Source: a bacterium (lineage in GTDB: Bacteria; Zhuqueibacterota; Zhuqueibacteria; Oleimicrobiales; Geothermoviventaceae). From it: 64,000 nucleotides of DNA. The notes beneath the pieces were generated by a model, which was not told the DNA's origin, ran no database searches, and worked only from the letters and a program-made list of their open reading frames with translations. Position 1 is the stretch's first letter. The number at the start of each line of letters is the position of its first letter. Made by a program: the position numbers and the translations under genes. This document shows positions 47,701 to 54,688 of the stretch, in pieces. Where the stretch lies: the NCBI GenBank assembly GCA_028275345.1, contig JAPWUV010000002.1:525410-589409 (forward strand), read 5' to 3'.

Positions 47701-50329
47701 CCGCTTCTGCCAGCCATGCAATCTCATCGGCCAGGCGCGCGCGGTCCAGCAGCCGCTGCCGAACCCATTCGAGCCGTTCCGGAAGGTACTCTTCCACGAA
47801 TGCGCGTTCGGCCTCCGCGCCGACGGATGGCAGCTGACGTACCAGGTGCCGGAAAGCCTGAACGGATCTGGCCTCGACTTCGGCTCGAATCCCATCCACC
47901 TCGGCAGTCCAAAGGCGCGCGTATTCGGACCGGGACGGCCTCACCACAGGCCCCGGCAACTGGTGCTTGCGAAATGCCTCCGCCTCCTGCGCGATGATGC
48001 GGTTGAGATCGATCAGCACACGACGGATCTTGCGTGCCAATGCGGGCGCTGGATCGTCTCCGCCCAAAGTCAGCCGAAAGGATCGACGAGCGAGTTCCCA
48101 GCCCTTGGCGGTCTTCGCAAAAGCCGACAGTGGAACCAACCCAATACCCCGACTGGCCAGGGCCGTGGCGATCCGCACCAGCGATACCCCCCGCGGCAGT
48201 CTCTGGATCTCCAGCCGGGGATACATGGCGCCCGCCGGCTTGACGAGCCTGGCACCAAAGGGATTTCGCTCGACCGGCACTTCGGCACAGCCCTGATCCA
48301 GAGCCTCGAGCCTTTCCCACAAAACGCGGTTGCGGAGCCCCCAGAACACCCGAACCCTTTCCCCGTTTCGGTAAAACAGGTATGCGAGAAGGCACGAAAC
48401 GGTGTTCGGCAGGATACCCTCCGCCGCCTTTCGGAAGCGCTCTCGCAGCTCGGGATCCAATACCTCCACCACAGCCAAGCGCGCACCGGCCAGGCAATCC
48501 GTCTTGGAGAGGGAATGAACTGTGACAAGTTTCCGCAGATGGTCGCGCCGGAGCTCCCCGCGCTCCACAAGCTGGGTGGCGATTTCTCGAAGGGATGGCG
48601 TGTTCAACCAACCCGGATGCGGCGCGACTCCTTTGTACGAAAGATCGTCCACCACCCACACGCCTCGGGGCAGGAGCTCCCGGAGGATTTCTTCCAGGTC
48701 TTCCTGGCGGAAAATCTGGCCCGAGGCGTTGTGCGGCGAGTTGAGCACCACCGCGCCCCGTTCCGCCCAACCTTCGTCGGCAGATAGCCTCGCCTCCACA
48801 GCCGCGAGGATGCCAGGAACATCCAGCTGAAAATCGTCCGTCAGCGGCACGGCTGTGACGCGAGGGAAGCAGTGATGGTAGGTCCAGCTCAAATCCGGCA
48901 CGACTGCTTCCTCGATGCCGCAGTGGCGGCCGAGGAGGCCCAGGGCTGTCCGTGCGGATCCCCCAACCACCTGGCAGGCCTCCGGCTGATAGCAGGGGTA
49001 AACTTGCAAGAAGGCGCTGAGAAAGGACTCCAGAACCTCGGCACGCCAGCCCGCCTCCGGATATCGGGCGAAGAGCTGATCGATGATTTCGATCGCACTT
49101 GCGCCGGCAAAGGCATCTACAAGCTCCCCCGTCGTGAGAGCCAGACGCAGCTCCCCCATCCCAGCGGGCAGGGTCAACTGCCACTGCCGGGTCGGAAGGA
49201 CTGGGGCCACGGGGAACCTCAGGCGCCTGCTCGTCCCCGCCCCGGACTCGGCTACCCTTCGAGCGAGGTCGCGGACGCAGCGAGGAAGCTCTGGGAAACC
49301 GTCGTCCCAAGCAGCCCTGTTCCTAGACTCACTCGGCTCCCGTTCGACGAGAAGCCCGACGCCCGGGTTTCCCCCCTTCTCCAGCAGATAACCCAGGAAT
49401 TCCAGCTCGGGCGCCGATGGCGTGCCCTTCAATTCGAAATGGGCCTTTTCGATGGCGTCAATGTAGTCCGTTCTGCCGAGGACTACTGCCACGCTGACGC
49501 CGCGCAGGTCGGGCCGCAAATCCTCTGCGTCGAGGATTCGCAGCACTCGATTGGCCAAGCCTGCCTCCCTTGCCAGGGACTGGGGATTGGCGGCGCCGTT
49601 GGCCTCGATGATGAACAGCGATTCCTCCAGACACGCGCGACGCAGCGTCCGGCGCAGCCCCTCCGTGGGAATCCTGCCGAGCAACAGGAAATGCGGCCTA
49701 TCCGGCGCGGAATGAAGGCGTTCCAGAATCGCCGACGTGACTTCCGCCTCGGCCTCCGGAAGAGGGACGAACGGCCCGCGCAGCATCCGCCGCAAGGTAT
49801 CCGAAAGCACAAAACCAAAGGCGAACGTGACGAAGGATATCCCCTCGAGCTGCCGAGAAAGGGCGTAGAACAGCAGGCGGAGCGCCTCCAGCTTTCCCCC
49901 ACTGACGAACGTGATTTCTCTCTTGCCCGACTTGTCGCCGAGATCGTAGTCGAGAGGCTCTTCGGCCTCTGCCGTGAAGAACGAGTGGACCTTCGTCGCC
50001 ACCGGGCCCGGTTGCTTCCGGCCAAAACCGCCCCGGGGCAGATACGCCACGCTCTTCTCGACGAGCCCCAGAAACCAGAGTACTCGAAGGGCCTGCTCCG
50101 GCGATTCAGCCTGGTCCCGAACCCATTCTTCAACCTCAATGCGGTCATCGACCGGGGATAATCCAAGGACCAACCTTTGGAACGCGGAAAGCAGGCGAGG
50201 GTCCTGTACGGGATTCCCGATGTGGAAGTTGACGCGATCCTCCCTCCTCACTTGAGCGGCCGCGGTGAGCTCGCTGATCTCCGAGACTTCCGCCGTCTCA
50301 ATGGGTTTGAGCCGAAAGACGTCGCGCAC
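44729..50329 (-). CDS. Giant fusion: degenerate aminotransferase-like domain + PLP aminotransferase (class I/II) + phosphoenolpyruvate-carboxylase-like domain
   Basis: The protein has about 1,866 residues. Residues ~30–330 read like a fold-type-I aminotransferase core (FVSGGKLEALRLLFYAL, LFIIEANGAANP, RPDLRGVSVAVVLGR) but lack the PLP Lys. Residues ~400–810 are a complete aminotransferase: LNSPHNASGQ, WVVDDLSYKG and VTVHSLSKTDCLAGARLAVV, with the PLP Lys at ~609. Residues ~840–1866 follow phosphoenolpyruvate carboxylase order: TVHPTQ (His ~911) for TAHPTE; LSFWGDWDGSTRP for GSWMGGDRDGNP; WIVPLFEDLD for VPLFETLDD; then LFVAGSDLSQQIGQ in place of GYSDSNKDAG, and KLGSGEPAQRQAG in place of the catalytic GRGG loop. 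So the carboxylase may be inactive or altered. I chose the GTG at 50329 (GAGGG upstream); TTG 50347 is possible. The SPFH gene is 60 bases upstream on the same strand. The substrate is unknown. Confidence 0.75.
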   Translation of the reverse strand: MRDVFRLKPIETAEVSEISELTAAAQVRREDRVNFHIGNPVQDPRLLSAFQRLVLGLSPVDDRIEVEEWVRDQAESPEQALRVLWFLGLVEKSVAYLPRGGFGRKQPGPVATKVHSFFTAEAEEPLDYDLGDKSGKREITFVSGGKLEALRLLFYALSRQLEGISFVTFAFGFVLSDTLRRMLRGPFVPLPEAEAEVTSAILERLHSAPDRPHFLLLGRIPTEGLRRTLRRACLEESLFIIEANGAANPQSLAREAGLANRVLRILDAEDLRPDLRGVSVAVVLGRTDYIDAIEKAHFELKGTPSAPELEFLGYLLEKGGNPGVGLLVEREPSESRNRAAWDDGFPELPRCVRDLARRVAESGAGTSRRLRFPVAPVLPTRQWQLTLPAGMGELRLALTTGELVDAFAGASAIEIIDQLFARYPEAGWRAEVLESFLSAFLQVYPCYQPEACQVVGGSARTALGLLGRHCGIEEAVVPDLSWTYHHCFPRVTAVPLTDDFQLDVPGILAAVEARLSADEGWAERGAVVLNSPHNASGQIFRQEDLEEILRELLPRGVWVVDDLSYKGVAPHPGWLNTPSLREIATQLVERGELRRDHLRKLVTVHSLSKTDCLAGARLAVVEVLDPELRERFRKAAEGILPNTVSCLLAYLFYRNGERVRVFWGLRNRVLWERLEALDQGCAEVPVERNPFGARLVKPAGAMYPRLEIQRLPRGVSLVRIATALASRGIGLVPLSAFAKTAKGWELARRSFRLTLGGDDPAPALARKIRRVLIDLNRIIAQEAEAFRKHQLPGPVVRPSRSEYARLWTAEVDGIRAEVEARSVQAFRHLVRQLPSVGAEAERAFVEEYLPERLEWVRQRLLDRARLADEIAWLAEAERTQLLERFAREIEFPDLGARQLEFRRRIFDRTVHPTQMYALEVERSVNRMADELRRKGRISPSVRDELASHLAAEYLGFNVAIRSREEAWELIVDLEALTEAEDAALFWHGVELPLVLSFWGDWDGSTRPSGQGHRLVAGALLENVSRLRRMVRRLRSLGVEIELPAEVEVQLQGLERRNREFWKLLDEITRLTSQLEMRYRSILPIGSPVSPLRRVGMKLGLAKDPMTALWLHNDRLERRMLRLRSRRRESLSDYFALNYELHRSLQAQLDRIRAQLSQRAVAEEIGHYRGLLRRFFLTPRIHQGMVLALDQFAVDTTVHNIMEINSLAGRSGFPGLVLALQVSMSTDPEAVIVLDRKLRAKSQELVRRDGELPLPSIWIVPLFEDLDTVRNLESYLDRLWEYAVQSRRIGCSPADRFAELTCELFVAGSDLSQQIGQPSGSALYREAKFRATRWFAQKGIVGRVRIKLGSGEPAQRQAGYFDPAAGQRAAETDSEVYGLLSRRFNEVEREMLRRATEPLRGAVAGGEFRTFQSSLFERLRMVSAEERAQFLFHMRESQRRYEGELQRAASSLLETRFRQRERGIQELEVLTLGRRDEHFERFLELLPQHFRQILYGTEDDVVGLHVISYFVSRTLPALRDRPVVRPGREAFGGREQEIVGRIMRTLPLAKHGSLLRAIGHNRAQTAVLGVNQLTTGLFRSLRAFIEGFENPAEGWRAVEDSILPHLHVYDILHTLRIYHDLDLEYVRRLENAFPPGNSALLALREDNDAIREFIPALQRELLRRCGLESDGFLAENGVRPDLLPLLRPELAVLLQPDLFNTDLNVLLDFVGGVVTGEWKERVRNLLEKREKVRRWRARIWEIIETPVRSQVESFIQLAQAVQRLTAGFLPTESPFAASPSEVLKLGAQIAGLLRGTADDVMRQFLVATVQYLTQLPRRTAGVPIEVVRALHNVEQIVKIEEQALTDRQQALVRFYSLQIARLCGENG

Positions 50330-50389
50330 TCCATATCCCTCGCACAATCAGCCTGTCAGTAGGGGGATCGATCAAAGGCTACCGAACGC

Positions 50390-51373
50390 TCAACCTTGTC
50401 CGTCCTGTGGGCTTGCAGAGGTCGCCCGGCTGAGCACCCTCTCCAGTAGCTTCACCAGATTCTTCGCCAGCGGTGAATCTTCGGGCAGACTATTGGGCGA
50501 AAGGGACACGATGGTCCTGGCGTTCCGGAGCCCCTGGCTGGCCTCAGCCAGCCGAGCGAATTGCGGTGTGAGGAGAAGCACTTCGGGATTGCGTACCAGG
50601 AGTTCGATCTCCTGACGCTCCAATTCGAGCTGTGCCCGCCGCTGCTCAAGATCTTGCTGTAAGCGGAACTGGGCCAGCTCGGCCTCTCGCAGCTCCTCTT
50701 CTTTCTTGAGAGCCAGCCGGATCAACTGCAACTCGTGCTCCGATCGGGCGATGCGCTCATCGGCGTCGAGCTTCGCCTTGGCGGCGGCCACACGTGCCTG
50801 CTGGTTCACGATTTCCGTCTGCTTTCGGATCCGGGCCGCTTCGCGCTGCTGAATCGCCTCAGCGATCTCGCGGTCCCGCGGCTCAATGGACTGGACGCTG
50901 GTTGAGATGAGCTCCAGTCCCAGCTTGGGAGCCTCCTCCGAGAGTCCAGCGCGCAGCCACTGGCCCAGTTCCTCGGACCGAATCTCTTCCAATTCTTTGC
51001 GCTCGGTGTAGGAACGGACAAGGGAGTGGAGTACCAGCTCCAGCTCCTTACAGGCGCGCACGGCTGCGTCGCGGCTCCAGCCACCCACTCGTATCAGCTG
51101 GGGCAGATTGGAGGGATCCGGGCCCACCGTCGCCGACACCTGGACCCGAAGCCCCAGACGGCCCATCGCCTCCGCTTCGACCTCGGTGACGATGGTCTGC
51201 ACCGTGTACGGCAGGCACAAGCTGAAATGCCGCGGGTAGAAACGACCCGTCCTGGCGCGCACTTGGCCGCGGGCGTCGTAGAGGACCAGCTGGTCGGGGC
51301 GCCGGAAACGAAATTCGAAAAGGAATGCCGCGCACGCCAGAACTAGGATCACCGCCAGAATGTACCACCACAT
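50390..51373 (-). CDS. SPFH/Band-7-like membrane protein with coiled coil
   Basis: The protein has 327 residues. One N-terminal membrane helix (YILAVILVLACAAFLFEF) is followed by an SPFH-like domain up to residue ~180 (SATVGPDPSNLPQLIRVGGW, LGLELISTSVQSIEPRDREI, with the usual end of the domain). A long Glu/Arg/Gln-rich coiled coil spans ~180–275 (RIRKQTEIVNQQARVAAAKA and onward), then a Pro/Ser-rich tail. SPFH proteins oligomerise on membranes and organise protease or lipid microdomains. The ATG is preceded by GGAGGAAGG. It directly precedes the giant fusion gene and may tether that product to the membrane; this is an inference from position. Confidence 0.82.
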   Translation of the reverse strand: MWWYILAVILVLACAAFLFEFRFRRPDQLVLYDARGQVRARTGRFYPRHFSLCLPYTVQTIVTEVEAEAMGRLGLRVQVSATVGPDPSNLPQLIRVGGWSRDAAVRACKELELVLHSLVRSYTERKELEEIRSEELGQWLRAGLSEEAPKLGLELISTSVQSIEPRDREIAEAIQQREAARIRKQTEIVNQQARVAAAKAKLDADERIARSEHELQLIRLALKKEEELREAELAQFRLQQDLEQRRAQLELERQEIELLVRNPEVLLLTPQFARLAEASQGLRNARTIVSLSPNSLPEDSPLAKNLVKLLERVLSRATSASPQDGQG

Positions 51374-52333
51374 CGTCCTTCCTCCACCTTGAGAAACAAC
51401 TGACGCCGCTCGGCGCTTTGGAAAACGGGAAGTTACCTGACGGCGGTATGCACAGGGGTGGATTGGTTCCCTCGGGAGAGGCTCGTAATGAGGGACATCC
51501 GCTGGCGAATTGGCTTCTTGGATTGTCGGACGACCGAAGTCAGCAATTCATCTCTCCCGCCAGGTTTCCAAAGACGGGCCGAATTTAGCCAACTGCCCAC
51601 AAGAAAGCAAGGCGTTTTGCCGGATTTGGCATCGATCGCCCGAGCAATTCAGGGCCGCGGGTTCGGCGCCTCAGCGACGAAAAATGGAGCTAGGCCCATG
51701 ACGACCAGCCGACTTCTCCGGCAGTGACCGCAGGTCTTGATCCCCCAAGCCACCCCGCGAACATTTTTTCCGATGTCCCCTCGCTGACCGCGGCCCTGGT
51801 GAGTGCCTCGCAAGATCACCGGCTCGCGATCGCCTCGCTTTGGTACGCCCGCCACTTGCCCTTCCGGGTACGACGCCGCGAACTGCCCGCTCGCCTGCGC
51901 CGGGCGTCGGGGATGCAATCAGCGGACCGCGGTGACAAGAAACATGACCCCGTCCCAGCTGCTGACCATTGGTAGCCACTAAACTACGCCCCCCAACGAA
52001 GGCAGGCCCGGGGGTCCAAGGTCCGTTTCGCCCGACGGACCTCCGACCCGGCACTCTCGGAACGCGGCGCCTCACCCGCGCACCTTCGCTCGTGTACTGG
52101 TTGGCTCATTTCTGGCGGGGTATCTCCCAGTGTGCAACCTGTGGCGGGCTCGGGTATTCCAGTGCCCGCTGTTTCGGTGGTTGGGTCCGAGCTTCACTTT
52201 CCGGCAGCTCCGGAGTCACGGCGAAGATCCGCTTGGACCGTTGGCGGCGCATTCGTTACCTTCCAACGCGATAATCACCGAGACCCAAACGAGCATTGTC
52301 CCTTCCCCATCCGCAGAAGAGGGAGGAATGACC
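51374..52333. other. 960-base divergent intergenic region; no gene seen
   Basis: The region lies between the SPFH start (minus) and a plus-strand gene. Short open frames such as 51458–51727 (plus) or 51671–52075 (minus) have Arg/Gly/Ser-rich composition and no family signature. A stretch on the minus strand from 51993 resembles the 5' end of a tRNA but has no T-arm or matching acceptor. A hairpin AGGTCCGT/ACGGACCT occurs at 52019–52042. A possible plus-strand promoter TTGGAC-N18-TACCTT lies at 52233–52262. Nothing else is recognised. Confidence 0.4.
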
Positions 52334-54379
52334 ATGCCAAGCGGAAGGAAGTTCGCATTCTTGTGCTCTTTCCTCTGGCTGCTGGTCACGGGTGCCCCAC
52401 ATGCCGGAGAGAAAATCGTGCTCGACGAGGACTTCTCGGCTTTTCGCAGCGGTCCTCTGCTCCCTGTTGTCGGGGCACACCTGGAATACCACTACCTTCC
52501 GGAGGCGGCGCCCGTGAATGGGTGGGCTGTCTCCGCCTTCACCCCAGACGTCGGTTCCCAGAGAGCCTGGAGGATCATCGGTCGCGAAGACGGAGGGAAA
52601 GTCTTGCTCCAGACCTACCGAAACCGCCGGGAGTACACACACCCCATTGTGGTCACAGGCGATTCTTTGTGGGAAGACTACACCCTGCGCGTCTCCTTCG
52701 CACCTCTATCGGATAGCGGCCGGAGCGGAGTCCTGTTTCGCTACCGGAATGACCGCTGCTACTACTTCTTTGGCGTTCAGGGCAAGGAAGCGGTGCTGAA
52801 GATGGTCCAGCATGAGGTATCCTTCCACAGGCCAAAGGAACAAATCCTCGCCACGTCTCGCTTCGACTACGAGCCTGGGGAACAGTTGCAGATCGAAGTC
52901 CGGGTCGAGGGAGCGCGCATAAAGGCGAGGATCAAGCGAGGTCCAGTGCTCGAGGCCACCAACGCGAGCTACGCCAGGGGGCGGATTGGATTGCTCGCGG
53001 ATGTGCCGACTCGGTACGAGTATGTGCAAGTCACGATGACTGAGCAGGCCTGGCGCAAATACGCGCGCAGAAAGGCAGCGCTCCAGGCTGAGGAAAGGAA
53101 GCTGCAGGCGGCCAATCCGAAACCCGTGGTGTGGCGGAAAATCCAGCTGGAAGGTTTCGGTGTCGGAAGGAACCTGCGGTTCGGAGACCTCAATGGCGAC
53201 GGCGAGGTGGACATCCTCGTGGGACAGGTCGTCCACCACGGGCCGAAGGATCAATACAGCGAGCTCAGCTGCCTCACGGCCCTCGACCTGCAGGGCCACA
53301 TCCTCTGGAGGATCGGCCAACCCGACCCTTGGAAGGATCACCTGACGAACGACGTCGCCTTTCAAATCCACGACTTGGACGGCGACGGCCAGAACGAGGT
53401 CATCTATTGCATGAACTCGGAGATCATCGTTGCCGAAGGAAAAACCGGAAAGACGAAATACACCGCCCCCACTCCCGCATCCCCCGACGCCGACCCGCGA
53501 TTCCCCCGGATCCTCGGCGACTGCCTCTACTTCTGCGACCTCCGAGGGACAGGGTATCCGAGAGATATCCTCATCAAAGACCGCTACAAGAATGTGTGGG
53601 CGTTGAACGATCGCCTGGAAATCCTGTGGCACCGGCAATGCAATACCGGCCACTATCCGTACGCAGCTGATGTCGACGGAGATGGCAGGGACGAGATTGC
53701 CATCGGCTACTCTCTACTGGACGACGACGGCGCCGTCTTGTGGAGCTTCGACGATTCCCTCCACGACCATGCCGACGGTGTGGCGATCGTTCGCCTGCGC
53801 CAGGACCTGGATCCCGTCGTCCTCAACGCCGCCAGCGACGAGGGCATGCTCCTCTTCAGTCTGGCCGGACAAATCCTGAGACATCATCGGCTCGGTCATG
53901 TCCAGAATCCAGCCGTCGCCAATTTCCGCCCGGACTTACCCGGGCTTGAGATCGTGAGCATCAACTTCTGGGGAAACCAGGGGATCCTGCACCTTTGCGA
54001 CGCGGAAGGCAACGTGATCTGCGAGTTCGAACCCGTACAGCACGGAAGCATGTGCCTGCCCGTCAACTGGAAGGGGGACGGACAAGAGTACTTCCTCCTC
54101 TCCGCTGATCCCGGGGAAGGCGGGATGTTCGACGGGTGGGGACGCAAGGTGGTCTCCTTCCCTGACGATGGCCACCCGGAAATGTGCAACGCGGTATTGG
54201 ACATCACCGGCGACGCCCGCGACGAGATCGTCGTTTGGGACCCGTACGAGCTGTGGATCTACACTCAGGATGACAATCCTCGCCCCGGGACGGTCTACCG
54301 CCCGGCGAGGAATCCCCTGTACAACTTCTCCAATTACCAGGCGACCGTGTCCCTACCGGGCTGGGCGGTACTGCGGTGA
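52334..54379 (+). CDS. Exported FG-GAP/VCBS propeller protein with N-terminal LamG-like domain
   Basis: The protein has 681 residues. The signal peptide is FAFLCSFLWLLVTGAPHAG. Residues ~30–230 form a concanavalin/LamG-like beta sandwich (SDSGRSGVLFRYRNDRCYYF and RIGLLADVPTRYEYV), as in DUF1080 glycan-binding modules. The rest is a beta-propeller with repeating Asp-Gly-Asp-Gly loops: FGDLNGDGEVDILVG, IHDLDGDGQNEVIYC, AADVDGDGRDEIAIGYSLL. Such loops bind calcium in FG-GAP and rhamnogalacturonan-lyase-like (PL11) proteins. A polysaccharide-binding or lyase role is plausible, but no catalytic residues can be assigned. The second of two ATGs (52334) has GGGAGG at good spacing. Confidence 0.8.
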   Translation: MPSGRKFAFLCSFLWLLVTGAPHAGEKIVLDEDFSAFRSGPLLPVVGAHLEYHYLPEAAPVNGWAVSAFTPDVGSQRAWRIIGREDGGKVLLQTYRNRREYTHPIVVTGDSLWEDYTLRVSFAPLSDSGRSGVLFRYRNDRCYYFFGVQGKEAVLKMVQHEVSFHRPKEQILATSRFDYEPGEQLQIEVRVEGARIKARIKRGPVLEATNASYARGRIGLLADVPTRYEYVQVTMTEQAWRKYARRKAALQAEERKLQAANPKPVVWRKIQLEGFGVGRNLRFGDLNGDGEVDILVGQVVHHGPKDQYSELSCLTALDLQGHILWRIGQPDPWKDHLTNDVAFQIHDLDGDGQNEVIYCMNSEIIVAEGKTGKTKYTAPTPASPDADPRFPRILGDCLYFCDLRGTGYPRDILIKDRYKNVWALNDRLEILWHRQCNTGHYPYAADVDGDGRDEIAIGYSLLDDDGAVLWSFDDSLHDHADGVAIVRLRQDLDPVVLNAASDEGMLLFSLAGQILRHHRLGHVQNPAVANFRPDLPGLEIVSINFWGNQGILHLCDAEGNVICEFEPVQHGSMCLPVNWKGDGQEYFLLSADPGEGGMFDGWGRKVVSFPDDGHPEMCNAVLDITGDARDEIVVWDPYELWIYTQDDNPRPGTVYRPARNPLYNFSNYQATVSLPGWAVLR

Positions 54380-54688
54380 CGAAGACCGCCGGGCCGCAAG
54401 CGTGTCCCGCAGCTGAGTCAGAAGAAAGGAACCCCCTGGTCCGTCGCGCTCTCGGCAGGGCCTGGCCCAACCGACTCGCCTCACCCTGTTAAAGAAGCGG
54501 GACGGAAGGGAGATCCTTCCCCTCTCGGTCCGTTGTAGTTCGGAGCAAAACGCTAAACGTCGCACGCGGCCCTTTGTCGTTTGCGAGTTCCTGCGTACAT
54601 TTGCGCGGTTTGCGACTCCGCCCGCATGCGAGCGGGGCGCGGCAACTGTAAGCGCAGGTGACTGGACGGGATTGTGGCGAGGGTCGAA
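54380..54688 (+). other. Intergenic region before the NagB–PIG-L gene, with a weak promoter candidate
   Basis: No gene is seen in these ~310 bases. TTGTCG (54574–54579), a 16-base spacer and TACATT (54596–54601) form a weak sigma-70-like promoter about 90 bases before the start. The rest is GC-rich with no clear terminator for the preceding gene. Confidence 0.3.

Noticed and set aside
46907-48787. Open frame of 626 codons on the plus strand opposite the giant fusion gene
   Set aside because: Composition (Pro/Arg/His/Gln-rich, no domain signature) is that of an antisense shadow caused by GC-rich codon usage. The minus-strand frame has clear family motifs along its whole length.
47724-49310. 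Second minus-strand frame of 528 codons inside the giant gene
   Set aside because: It is out of frame with the aminotransferase motifs, Arg/Gly/Ser-rich, and has no ribosome site or family signature.
51940-51993. A complete tRNA gene on the minus strand
   Set aside because: Only the first ~18 bases look like a tRNA; no anticodon stem with a proper loop, T-arm or complementary acceptor end is present.
52130-52333. Upstream extension of the LamG/propeller gene to 52130
   Set aside because: The added residues precede a clear signal peptide, and the ribosome site lies immediately before ATG 52334.
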